Made by a program: the position numbers and the translations under genes. 32,466 bases of DNA from an uncultured Pelagibacteraceae bacterium (lineage in GTDB: Bacteria; Pseudomonadota; Alphaproteobacteria; Pelagibacterales; Pelagibacteraceae). Of this stretch, positions 25,956 through 32,466 are shown piece after piece. Location of the stretch: contig CABXRY010000012.1 of assembly GCA_902514755.1 (NCBI GenBank), positions 1 to 32,466 on the forward strand, in the 5' to 3' direction. Numbering within the stretch: the first letter of the stretch is position 1; the number at the start of each line of letters is the position of its first letter. The notes beneath the pieces were generated by a model. It was not told the origin of the DNA, searched no databases, and saw nothing but the letters and a program-made list of their open reading frames with translations.

Positions 25956-26762
25956 TTAATACTTGTAGTTGAGTTTAGCTAGGGCCATTTTGATCACATC
26001 TGACCATCCTTCAGGTGATGGCTTGTTAGAAACTATTAAATTATCTAGGTGTATTTGATCTTGTTTAAATTGATCATTAAACACTAAACATGCAATATCA
26101 GCATATTTTAACATGTCCAAATCATTATAGTTGTCCCCAACAGCAATTGATTTAAGTTCTTTTTTATTTTTTTTTAAAAATCTTAAAAAAATTTGCATTG
26201 CTTTAGCTTTACTTACATTATCACAAAGATTAATTACCCGACCTCCTTCTTGTAATGTTAAACCCTTAACTTTTAAGATTTTGTTTAATTCAATTTTTTC
26301 ATTTTTCGTACCTTTAAAAACAAAAGGAATTGTAAATTTTCTATCCAATGCAAATTTAAGATTTTCTTTTGATAAACCTAAAATATTAGACTGAACATCT
26401 TCATTCATTAAATAAAGCCATTTACATTTTATAATTAAATTTTTTGGGACTTCTTTATTAAAAATTTTTAACAATTCACTCTGATCTCTACCAAGTATTA
26501 ATTTTTGTGGTAAATCTTTTTTAAGTAAGTTTAATCCACTAATTACAGATCCATTCTCAGATATAAAAGGAAGCTCTGAGCCCAGCTCATTTAAAAAATT
26601 CATAGTTTCTTTTTCAGTTTTGCTAGTATTGGGAATAATTGTAATCCCTTTATCAATAATATTTTTTACATAATCTTTTATTTCGTCAAATTTGAAATTA
26701 TCTCTATGTAGCAATGAGCCATCTAAATCAGTAAATATAATTAATGAAAATTTATTACTCAA
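25956..26762 (-). CDS. HAD-IIB phosphatase, likely glucosyl/mannosyl-3-phosphoglycerate phosphatase
   Basis: A 268-residue haloacid-dehalogenase phosphatase of the mannosyl-3-phosphoglycerate phosphatase type. Motif I is IIFTDLDGSLLH (nucleophile Asp and acid/base Asp), motif II NTSKT, and motif III/IV the C-terminal AVGDNYNDLDMLKYAD; a C2B-type cap lies between. It would remove the phosphate from phosphoglucosylglycerate made by the neighbouring synthase. The start is TTG at 26762, 6 bp after the ABC ATPase stop; no in-frame ATG precedes motif I. A 9-bp gap separates it from the synthase gene. Confidence 0.8.
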   Translation of the reverse strand: MSNKFSLIIFTDLDGSLLHRDNFKFDEIKDYVKNIIDKGITIIPNTSKTEKETMNFLNELGSELPFISENGSVISGLNLLKKDLPQKLILGRDQSELLKIFNKEVPKNLIIKCKWLYLMNEDVQSNILGLSKENLKFALDRKFTIPFVFKGTKNEKIELNKILKVKGLTLQEGGRVINLCDNVSKAKAMQIFLRFLKKNKKELKSIAVGDNYNDLDMLKYADIACLVFNDQFKQDQIHLDNLIVSNKPSPEGWSDVIKMALAKLNYKY

Positions 26763-26768
26763 AGATAT

Positions 26769-27821
26769 CTATCTTATTCTATTGTTATTTTTATCAAAAA
26801 ATAAAACCTTATCTTTTGAAAAAGATATGGTGAGTGATTGTTCATTTATATTTTCTGATGATTTAATTATAATTTGGTTTTCTAATAATTTTGTATAAAT
26901 AATTTTTTCAAAACCTAAATTTTCAATAAGATCGATTTTAACGTCTACTTGAATTTCATGATTATTTTTTATACTTATATCTTCAGGTCTAATACCTATA
27001 AAAATCTCATCATTAAATTCAAAATTTTCAAATGTTATTTTATTATTAAATAATTGTAGTGTGTTAGAATTGATAATTTGTTTTTTATTAATCTTTATAA
27101 TGTTCATCTTTGGTGATCCTATAAATTCTGCAACAAAAATATTATTAGGGTCTGAATAAATTTCGTTTGGTGTTCCATATTGTTCGATGTTTCCTTTATT
27201 AAGAACTACGATTTTATCAGCTAATGTCATTGCCTCAATTTGATCGTGAGTAACATAAATTATATTTGATTGTAGTTTTTTATGTAATTTAGATATTTCA
27301 ACTCTCATTTCAGATCTTAAAGCGGCATCAAGGTTTGATAATGGTTCATCAAATAAAAAAACTTTAGGATTTCTTGTGATTGCTCTACCAATAGCAACTC
27401 TTTGCCTTTGTCCACCTGATAGCTGTTTAGGTTTTCTTTCAAGTAAATCTTTTATTTGAAGTATTGTAGCAGCATTATTTACTTTTTGATTTATTTCACT
27501 TTTTGGAATTTTTTCCATTTTTAACCCAAAGGACAGATTTTCAAAAACATTCATGTGTGGATACAAAGCATAGGATTGAAACACCATTGCAATTTCACGT
27601 TTAGAGGGAATTAGATTATTTATTAACTTTTGATCTAAAAAAATTTCTCCTTGATCTACACTTTCTAGTCCCGATATCATTCTCAATAAAGTAGATTTTC
27701 CACAACCTGAAGGACCCACTAAAACAATAAATTCTCCATCATTTATATCTATATTAAAATTATTAATAATTTTATTATTACCAAAAGATTTTTTGAGATT
27801 TTTTATAACAATTTTTGACAT
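26769..27821 (-). CDS. Sugar ABC transporter ATPase (MalK/UgpC type)
   Basis: A 350-residue ABC ATPase: Walker [10 protein letters not shown] (~37-45), Q-loop [12 protein letters not shown], signature [14 protein letters not shown], Walker [14 protein letters not shown] and H-loop [16 protein letters not shown]-terminal OB/TOBE region (~235-350) with GIRPEDISI is typical of MalK/UgpC subunits and can carry regulatory contacts. It is the first gene of the minus-strand half of the locus, divergent from the binding protein and permeases it presumably powers, and is followed by the phosphatase, synthase and phosphorylase genes. Confidence 0.92.
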   Translation of the reverse strand: MSKIVIKNLKKSFGNNKIINNFNIDINDGEFIVLVGPSGCGKSTLLRMISGLESVDQGEIFLDQKLINNLIPSKREIAMVFQSYALYPHMNVFENLSFGLKMEKIPKSEINQKVNNAATILQIKDLLERKPKQLSGGQRQRVAIGRAITRNPKVFLFDEPLSNLDAALRSEMRVEISKLHKKLQSNIIYVTHDQIEAMTLADKIVVLNKGNIEQYGTPNEIYSDPNNIFVAEFIGSPKMNIIKINKKQIINSNTLQLFNNKITFENFEFNDEIFIGIRPEDISIKNNHEIQVDVKIDLIENLGFEKIIYTKLLENQIIIKSSENINEQSLTISFSKDKVLFFDKNNNRIR

Positions 27822-27856
27822 TTTTAAAATTCAAAAGGATTTAAATAGTTATTATG

Positions 27857-27872
27857 TAATACTATAGCATTA
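27857..27872. promoter_or_regulatory. Candidate operator palindrome between divergent halves
   Basis: TAATACTATAGCATTA is a 16-bp palindrome with one mismatched pair, centred on CTATAG. It lies between the ABC ATPase start (27821) and the binding-protein promoter, where one bound regulator could control both directions. No regulator gene is present in the locus, so the binding factor is unknown; a -10-like TATAGT on the minus strand overlaps it. Confidence 0.3.
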
Positions 27873-27876
27873 ATCG

Positions 27877-27928
27877 TTGTCAAAAATTTATTACACTGTT
27901 AAATTTATGGCAATAAAAAAAAAGGGGG
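27877..27928 (+). promoter_or_regulatory. Promoter and strong RBS of the sugar-binding protein
   Basis: TTGTCA (27877-27882, 5/6 to -35) and TAAATT (27900-27905, 4/6 to -10) are separated by 17 nt. The ribosome-binding site AAAGGGGG (ending 27928) sits 4 nt before the ATG at 27933; such a G-rich Shine-Dalgarno is exceptional in this window and fits high expression of the binding protein. On the opposite strand the overlapping sequence reads TTGACA, a possible -35 for the ABC ATPase operon. Confidence 0.45.
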
Positions 27929-27932
27929 TTTT

Positions 27933-29261
27933 ATGATTAAAAAAATAATTACTAATATATTTGTATTATTACTTCTAATTACAAATACTAGTTTTGCAGA
28001 TATCAAATTTTGGACTACAGAGGTCCAACCAGCAAGAATGGCAAAACAAGAGGAAATGGCGAAAGCTTTTGAGGCAAAAACAGGTATCGGAGTTGAGGTA
28101 ATACCAATTGAAGAAAAAGATCTTGGAACAAGAGCTACAGCAGCTGCCGCTGCTGGTGATCTTCCAGATGTTATTTATCATACACTACAATATGTTTTAC
28201 CTTGGGCTGAAGCAGGTATATTGGATGTTGATGCAAATAATGACGTTGTAAAGGATCTGGGTAAAAAAACTTTCGCACCTGGAGCACTCAACATGGCCAA
28301 ATCAGGATCAAAAATTGCAGCTGTTCCAGTAGATGGATGGACTCAGATGGTTGTTTATAGAAAAGATTTATTTCAAAAAGCAGGTCTTGAGCCACCAACA
28401 AATTATGCAAAAATAGTAAAAGCTATTGAGACTTTATCTAATGATAACATGTATGGTTTTGTTGCTGCAACTAAAACTGATGAAAACTTTATGAGTCAGG
28501 TTTTAGAGCATGTACTCTTAGCAAATGGAGTAAATATTGTTAAAAGAGGTGGAACAAAAAAACAAGGAAAAGCTTTAAAAAATTCTTTAGAGTTTTATAA
28601 AGTTCTAGCAAAAGCAAGTCCTCAAGGTGAATTATATTGGAAACAATCTAGAGCATTATATTTTGCTGGTAGAACACCAATGATAATTTGGTCTCCATTT
28701 ATAATGGATGAGTTGGCTGGTCTAAGAGACTCTGCTCCACCAACATTTAATGTTGACCCAACATCTAACGAATTAGCACAAAAAACTGGTTTCATTACAA
28801 ATTTTAGTGGACCTAATAATAAAAAAGGAGCAGCTTGGGCTGATATTAGATATTTTGGTATAACTGCGGATGCAGACACAGATGAAGCTAAAAAATTCAT
28901 CATGTATTCAATGAACGAAGGGTATACAGCGACCTTAGGAATTGCTCCTGAAGGTAAATTTCCTGTAAGAAGAGGAAATTCTAGTGATGCAAACGCATTT
29001 ACTAAAGCGTGGAGTAAACTTCCAGTTGGTGTTGATAGAAAAGCTCCATTAACTGACCTTTATTCTGCTGATGTAATTAATAATATCGTTGCAGGATTAG
29101 ATACAGCTAGTAGATGGGGTGTTAAAGAAGGAGAACTATCTAGAGCATCAAAAATCATTAATTCTCAATTCTTAAATAGAATTACTAGAGAATATATTGA
29201 TGATCAAATTTCAGTTGATGAAGCAGTCAAAAAAATTAACGCTGAATTAGCTAAGTTTTAA
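27933..29261 (+). CDS. Extracellular sugar-binding protein of ABC transporter (family 1)
   Basis: A 442-residue periplasmic solute-binding protein. The signal peptide is clear (ITNIFVLLLLITNTSFA, cleavage after Ala22); there is no lipobox Cys. The mature part has the cluster-B pattern FWTTEVQPARMAKQEEMAKAFEAKTG, then AAAAAGDLPDVIYH and PVDGWTQMVVYRKDLF, typical of MalE/UgpB-like sugar binders. Given the neighbouring glucosylglycerate genes, the ligand may be glucosylglycerate or a related glucoside or sugar, but the ligand cannot be read from sequence. It is the first gene of the plus-strand transport operon and has its own promoter, a strong RBS and a downstream hairpin. Confidence 0.9.
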   Translation: MIKKIITNIFVLLLLITNTSFADIKFWTTEVQPARMAKQEEMAKAFEAKTGIGVEVIPIEEKDLGTRATAAAAAGDLPDVIYHTLQYVLPWAEAGILDVDANNDVVKDLGKKTFAPGALNMAKSGSKIAAVPVDGWTQMVVYRKDLFQKAGLEPPTNYAKIVKAIETLSNDNMYGFVAATKTDENFMSQVLEHVLLANGVNIVKRGGTKKQGKALKNSLEFYKVLAKASPQGELYWKQSRALYFAGRTPMIIWSPFIMDELAGLRDSAPPTFNVDPTSNELAQKTGFITNFSGPNNKKGAAWADIRYFGITADADTDEAKKFIMYSMNEGYTATLGIAPEGKFPVRRGNSSDANAFTKAWSKLPVGVDRKAPLTDLYSADVINNIVAGLDTASRWGVKEGELSRASKIINSQFLNRITREYIDDQISVDEAVKKINAELAKF

Positions 29262-29270
29262 ATAATTTAT

Positions 29271-29303
29271 AAAGAGCGGATAATATTTTATTATCCGCTT
29301 TTT
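29271..29303 (+). terminator. Perfect hairpin with T-tract between binding protein and permease
   Basis: AGCGGATAATA / TATTATCCGCT form a perfect 11-bp stem (29275-29285 with 29289-29299) and a 3-nt TTT loop, followed by TTTT. The A-run before the stem pairs with the T-run after it, so it could act on either strand. It starts 10 bp after the binding-protein stop and ends 3 bp before the permease ATG, covering where the permease ribosome-binding site would be. It is probably a partial terminator or mRNA-stabilising element that keeps permease levels below binding-protein levels. Confidence 0.75.
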
Positions 29304-29306
29304 ATT

Positions 29307-30566
29307 ATGAGCGACTCTTTATCTAAACTAGAAAAAAGAACTGCATACACATTAGTTTTACCAGCAGTCTTATTGGTTTTTGCAATTGTATTATTTCCTA
29401 TTTTTGCAAATGTTTGGATCAGCTTTAAAGATATTCAGCTAAAAGATATCAGAATTCCAGAACCTAGAGCAAAAAAAATTGTTAAATCAATTTCTGATAG
29501 TGGAGCAGAATTGAAAGTTATTTATAAATTAAGAAATAGTTCATTAATTCAGGAAATAAGAAATGTTCAATTTCAAGACAAGTTTCCTAAAAAAATTTCT
29601 CCTACTAATCTAGATCCAAGATGTAATTTTAAATCCAAAAAAGTCATTTGTGACTTTGGAAATTGGGAAGCAAAATACAGAGAGAATTTTGAAATAATAG
29701 TAAAGAATATTGATGGTAAAAAAATTGATAAAAAAAAAATAAAATCACAAAAACCAATTTTAAGCGGAGAAGCAAATAATCCATTATTAACAATAAATTT
29801 TACCCTAAAAAATTTTAAAAAAGTCTTTTATGAAAATAATTTTGTTGAATTACTTTTAACTACATTTTACTTTACTTTTTTCGGTACCATCGGGGCAATA
29901 ATTTTTGGGATTTTAGCAGCTCAATTAGTCAATCAGAACATTCAAGGCCGAACTTATATGCGAGGTATTTTACTTTTTCCCTATGTTGGACCCGTAGTTG
30001 CTTTAGCATATACATGGACATTGTTATTAGATCCAAATAGTGGAACTTTAAATGCATTATTGGTTAATTTTAACATTTTAGAGTCGCCAATAAATTTATT
30101 AGGTCAAAAATACATAACGATGAGTATTTTGGGGTTTGAATTCAAATTAAGGTTAGCTTTAACTACAGTCATATTTTTTGAAATTTGGCGCTATTTCCCA
30201 TTGGCATTTTTATTTATCTTAGCAAGACTTCAGGCTATCCCAAAAATTTTGTATGAAGCAGCAGATGTGGACGGAGCAAGCCCAATTCAAAAATTTATAC
30301 ATATTACGCTACCTCAAATTACAGCAATAATTTCTATTTTATTTATGATTAGATTTATTTGGAACTTTAATAAATTTGAGGATATTTTTTTATTAACAGG
30401 GGGTGCATCAGGAACAAGAACGCTGCCTATCAATGTTTATCAGCAAGGATTTGCTGTTTCAGATATTGGAATGGGCTCAGCTGTTTCAATTGTCATTGTA
30501 ATGTTACTTCTTAGTTTCATGATTATTTATTTTAGATTAATTGGAAAGAAGGCTAATGAAGTTTAA
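29307..30566 (+). CDS. Sugar ABC transporter permease 1 with periplasmic Ig-like insert
   Basis: A 419-residue MalF/UgpA-type inner-membrane permease. TM1 (~12-36) is followed by a hydrophilic insert of ~120 residues (~45-165), then the usual five-helix core (~180-415). The EAA loop that docks the ATPase reads EAADVDGASPIQKFIHITLP (~326). Within the insert, ~68-134 looks like a DUF11/Ig-like beta-sandwich (alternating strands, PRCNFKSKKVICDFGNW, Cys106 and Cys115), placed on the periplasmic side by topology. Typical UgpA-type permeases are ~290-310 residues, so this one is clearly enlarged. No Shine-Dalgarno is visible because a hairpin occupies the upstream region. Confidence 0.88.
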   Translation: MSDSLSKLEKRTAYTLVLPAVLLVFAIVLFPIFANVWISFKDIQLKDIRIPEPRAKKIVKSISDSGAELKVIYKLRNSSLIQEIRNVQFQDKFPKKISPTNLDPRCNFKSKKVICDFGNWEAKYRENFEIIVKNIDGKKIDKKKIKSQKPILSGEANNPLLTINFTLKNFKKVFYENNFVELLLTTFYFTFFGTIGAIIFGILAAQLVNQNIQGRTYMRGILLFPYVGPVVALAYTWTLLLDPNSGTLNALLVNFNILESPINLLGQKYITMSILGFEFKLRLALTTVIFFEIWRYFPLAFLFILARLQAIPKILYEAADVDGASPIQKFIHITLPQITAIISILFMIRFIWNFNKFEDIFLLTGGASGTRTLPINVYQQGFAVSDIGMGSAVSIVIVMLLLSFMIIYFRLIGKKANEV

Positions 30567-31749
30567 ATCTCTAGCAATATTTTTAGTTATATCATCTGTT
30601 TTTCTGACTTGTATTTTATCAATTTGGAAAATTATGTCTACGCTTCAAGGACTAAACTTTACTAATTTAAATATTACACAAGTTTTTTTAATCGGAATTC
30701 TTTTATCTTTATCATCTGTTTTAATTAGTAACAAGATTAATCATTTAATAAAAATTTTCTTAATATCTTTTTCATTTTCAATTTTATATTTTTACTTAAA
30801 TGAAGAGTCACCATATTGGTATATTGTTGGAGTTTTTTTTATAAGCTTATTTTTTACAAACAAACTAAAGAAATATAATATGCAATCTTTAAAAGAAGAT
30901 TTCATATCTGAAAAAATTATTTTTGATTTTGTTACCTTATTAGGCATTGTTTTTTTTGCTTTTGTAATTTTATTTCCTTTTTACATTATGCTGGTGACAA
31001 GTTTTAAAACTCAAATAGCTTTATTAGTCAATCCTTTAGACTTTAGTTTAGATTTTTCTAAAAATTTAACCGAATTATTTAAATCTTATTTTGTAATTTT
31101 CGAAAATTATAATTTTGGAAGGTATATTTTAATTAGCTCTGCTGTTTCAATCGGAACTGTTATTGTTACGTTATTATTTGCAATTCCTGCGGCTTATTCA
31201 GTAGCAAGATTAAATTTCTTTGGTAAAAATTTTTTATCAACCTCAATTCTAATCATTTATATGTTTCCAGCAATAGTCTTAGTGATTCCTTTATATACGG
31301 TTTTTAGTCAACTTGGATTAAGAAATTCAATTTTTGGTCTATTGATAGTTTATACAGCTACAACTTTGCCTGTTGCTATTTATATGCTGCAAGGATATTT
31401 CAAAAGTATTCCAAAAGAAATTGAGGAAGCAGGAATAATGGATGGTCAAAATTGGTTTGGAATAATTTTAAAGATTATAATTCCTTTAAGTTTGCCAGCT
31501 ATTGCATCTGTTGCTCTCTATGTCTTTATGATAGCTTGGAACGAATTCCTTTTTTCATTGATGTTTTTAGATAGCCCTAAATCATTTACCTTATCAAGAG
31601 CCATTCAATATCTTAGTGGTGATGCAGAAACTCCTCGCCAATATCTAATGGCTGGATCTGTAATTGTTACTTTACCAGTTTTATTTATATTTATTTATTT
31701 TGAAAAATACTTGGTCAGTGGTTTGACTGCTGGTAGTGTAAAAGAATAA
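30556..31749 (+). CDS. Sugar ABC transporter permease 2 with N-terminal membrane extension
   Basis: A MalG/UgpE-type permease. The track starts at TTG 30541, but the ATG at 30556 is preferred: it has a GAAAGAAGG ribosome-binding site 5-13 bp upstream. It overlaps the first permease gene by 11 bp. The usual ~280-residue core starts near residue 120 (VILFPFYIMLVTSFKT) and holds the EAA motif EEAGIMDGQNWFGIILKIIIPL. Ahead of it are ~115 extra residues with about four hydrophobic segments (near residues 5-26, 43-58, 64-81 and 87-101). The role of this extension is unknown; it could hold the complex together or contact another membrane protein. Confidence 0.88.
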   Translation: MKFKSLAIFLVISSVFLTCILSIWKIMSTLQGLNFTNLNITQVFLIGILLSLSSVLISNKINHLIKIFLISFSFSILYFYLNEESPYWYIVGVFFISLFFTNKLKKYNMQSLKEDFISEKIIFDFVTLLGIVFFAFVILFPFYIMLVTSFKTQIALLVNPLDFSLDFSKNLTELFKSYFVIFENYNFGRYILISSAVSIGTVIVTLLFAIPAAYSVARLNFFGKNFLSTSILIIYMFPAIVLVIPLYTVFSQLGLRNSIFGLLIVYTATTLPVAIYMLQGYFKSIPKEIEEAGIMDGQNWFGIILKIIIPLSLPAIASVALYVFMIAWNEFLFSLMFLDSPKSFTLSRAIQYLSGDAETPRQYLMAGSVIVTLPVLFIFIYFEKYLVSGLTAGSVKE

Positions 31750-31755
31750 AATTTT

Positions 31756-31793
31756 AAGATTATAAAAAAATTAATTTCAATATTTATAATTTT
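31756..31793 (+). terminator. Weak AT-rich hairpin after permease operon
   Basis: AAGATTATAAA pairs with TTTATAATTTT (11 bp including one G-U pair) across a 16-nt loop, 7 nt after the permease stop. It has almost no G-C and no long T-tract, so it would be a poor terminator. It is the only candidate for ending the transport operon. Confidence 0.25.
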
Positions 31794-31825
31794 ATTTATT
31801 TCTACAAATGGTGCGATTGCTGTTT

Positions 31826-31969
31826 TCATTCAAGAAGTAAAGGTTTTTTATCTTTTTTTCGTTTTACTTCATTTTTTTGATTACAATATCTCTTAAAAAA
31901 ATAAACTGCTGATACACCACCAATTAGTACAAATTTTAGCATTTTTAATTTAATGAGGGTTTTAATCAT
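31826..31969 (-). CDS. Tiny single-TM protein, function unknown
   Basis: A 47-residue ORF not in the supplied track. It starts with an ATG 2 bp after the stop of the upstream 67-residue ORF, suggesting translational coupling. It has one hydrophobic segment (LKFVLIGGVSAVYFF) followed by a strongly basic tail (KNEVKRKKDKKP), a positive-inside membrane-anchor layout. I do not recognise a family. The short length makes this tentative. Confidence 0.4.
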   Translation of the reverse strand: MIKTLIKLKMLKFVLIGGVSAVYFFKRYCNQKNEVKRKKDKKPLLLE

Positions 31970-31971
31970 GA

Positions 31972-32175
31972 TTAAATATCAAATTTTTCTAATAAGAAGT
32001 GGATTACAAAATTGTAGAGAAATACAAAACAAGAAATATAAAATAGAAAAATTACTCCCTTAGAATTAAAAATGTAGCCAGTTGATGTTAAAAGCACAAT
32101 AAATGTGCTAATTGATAAAGCAAGCTTTGATTGTGCTTTTTTTTTCAAGTGAGATTTAATAAAATCTTTTTTCAT
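31972..32175 (-). CDS. Small membrane protein, function unknown
   Basis: A 67-residue ORF with a basic N-terminus (KSHLKKKAQSK) and two hydrophobic segments (~18-36 and ~41-60). It resembles the two-helix hairpin membrane proteins common in compact genomes, but no family is recognisable. It lies in a same-strand run: the 61-residue ORF is 44 bp upstream and the 47-residue ORF is 2 bp downstream. No housekeeping gene overlaps it, so its ORF is not a shadow. Confidence 0.5.
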   Translation of the reverse strand: MKKDFIKSHLKKKAQSKLALSISTFIVLLTSTGYIFNSKGVIFLFYISCFVFLYNFVIHFLLEKFDI

Positions 32176-32219
32176 TAAGCATAATTAGTTAGTCCTGCAT
32201 AGGTTAGTATTGGTTGAGA

Positions 32220-32405
32220 TTAATAAAAATTTAAAATAATAAAACAAACTATAAAGAAAACAGCTAAACCAGAAAGATACTTAGTTTCTAAAGTTTTTCC
32301 ATTTTTTCTATAATTGATAAAGCTTACTATTACAAAACCAATAGCAGTTATTAGAAAATATATTGGTTCAGTTACTCCGTCGATGCTAATACCCATTTTA
32401 CTCAT
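32220..32405 (-). CDS. Small membrane protein, function unknown
   Basis: A 61-residue ORF with two predicted membrane segments (PIYFLITAIGFVIVSFI and LSGLAVFFIVCFIILNF) joined by a short basic loop RKNGKTLETK. Starts are possible at residue 1 or at Met4. I do not recognise the family. It is the first of three same-strand small membrane ORFs at the window's end; its promoter would lie in the last 61 bases or beyond the window. Confidence 0.5.
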   Translation of the reverse strand: MSKMGISIDGVTEPIYFLITAIGFVIVSFINYRKNGKTLETKYLSGLAVFFIVCFIILNFY

Positions 32406-32466
32406 TTTAAAATACTATTTAATACTTATTAAGCACACAATGTCATCAATTGTCCTAGTGAGTGTT

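Noticed and set aside
26692-26898. Plus-strand ORF spanning the phosphatase/ATPase junction
   Set aside because: Opposes two motif-supported genes and has no recognisable features.
1-32466. tRNA, rRNA, CRISPR, insertion sequence, integrase or prophage features
   Set aside because: Nothing recognisable was seen by eye in the short intergenic gaps, and no ORF resembles a transposase, integrase or Cas protein.

Overview
The window looks like a Pelagibacterales (SAR11-type) alphaproteobacterial chromosome. It is very AT-rich, intergenic gaps are mostly 0-80 bp, adjacent genes often overlap by 1-4 bp (TAATG or ATGA junctions), TTG starts occur, and no transposase, integrase, CRISPR array, tRNA or rRNA was seen. 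The taxon is inferred from composition and gene content; no search was run.

Layout. (1) 1-6394, plus strand: housekeeping genes for class II DAHP synthase (5' end cut by the window edge), NH3-dependent NAD synthetase, cysteinyl-tRNA synthetase, citramalate synthase, a TrmJ-type tRNA 2'-O-methyltransferase and ribosomal protein S4. (2) 6400-10237: a small accessory-looking segment between conserved genes, with a SAM methyltransferase, a small exported protein paired with a MarR-like regulator, and a divergent 818-residue autotransporter carrying a glycine-rich domain. (3) 10238-17463, minus strand: a probable nine-gene run sfsA-map-purB-purC-purS-purQ-purL-bolA-grxD. (4) 17484-22967, plus strand: a CinA-type domain protein, a gamma-glutamylcyclotransferase-like protein, an exported alpha/beta hydrolase, a SAF-domain dehydrogenase, a 90-residue orphan, a tartrate/D-malate dehydrogenase-like enzyme and a TauD-type dioxygenase. 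(5) 22999-31749: a divergent seven-gene locus. On the minus strand are an ABC ATPase, an HAD phosphatase, a glucosyl-3-phosphoglycerate synthase-like GT81 enzyme and a GH13 sucrose-phosphorylase-type enzyme. On the plus strand are a sugar-binding protein and two permeases. (6) 31750-32466: three tiny membrane-protein ORFs on the minus strand.

The most interesting system is region 5. Its enzyme set is what a complete glucosylglycerate cycle would need: synthesis of phosphoglucosylglycerate, dephosphorylation, and phosphorolysis back to glucose-1-phosphate and glycerate. It sits back to back with a dedicated importer. Glucosylglycerate is a known nitrogen-free compatible solute, which would suit a nitrogen-poor ocean. 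The importer is itself unusual: the first permease carries a roughly 120-residue periplasmic insert resembling a DUF11/Ig-like fold with two cysteines, the second has an extra four-helix N-terminal extension, and a perfect 11-bp terminator-like hairpin separates the binding-protein gene from the permease genes.
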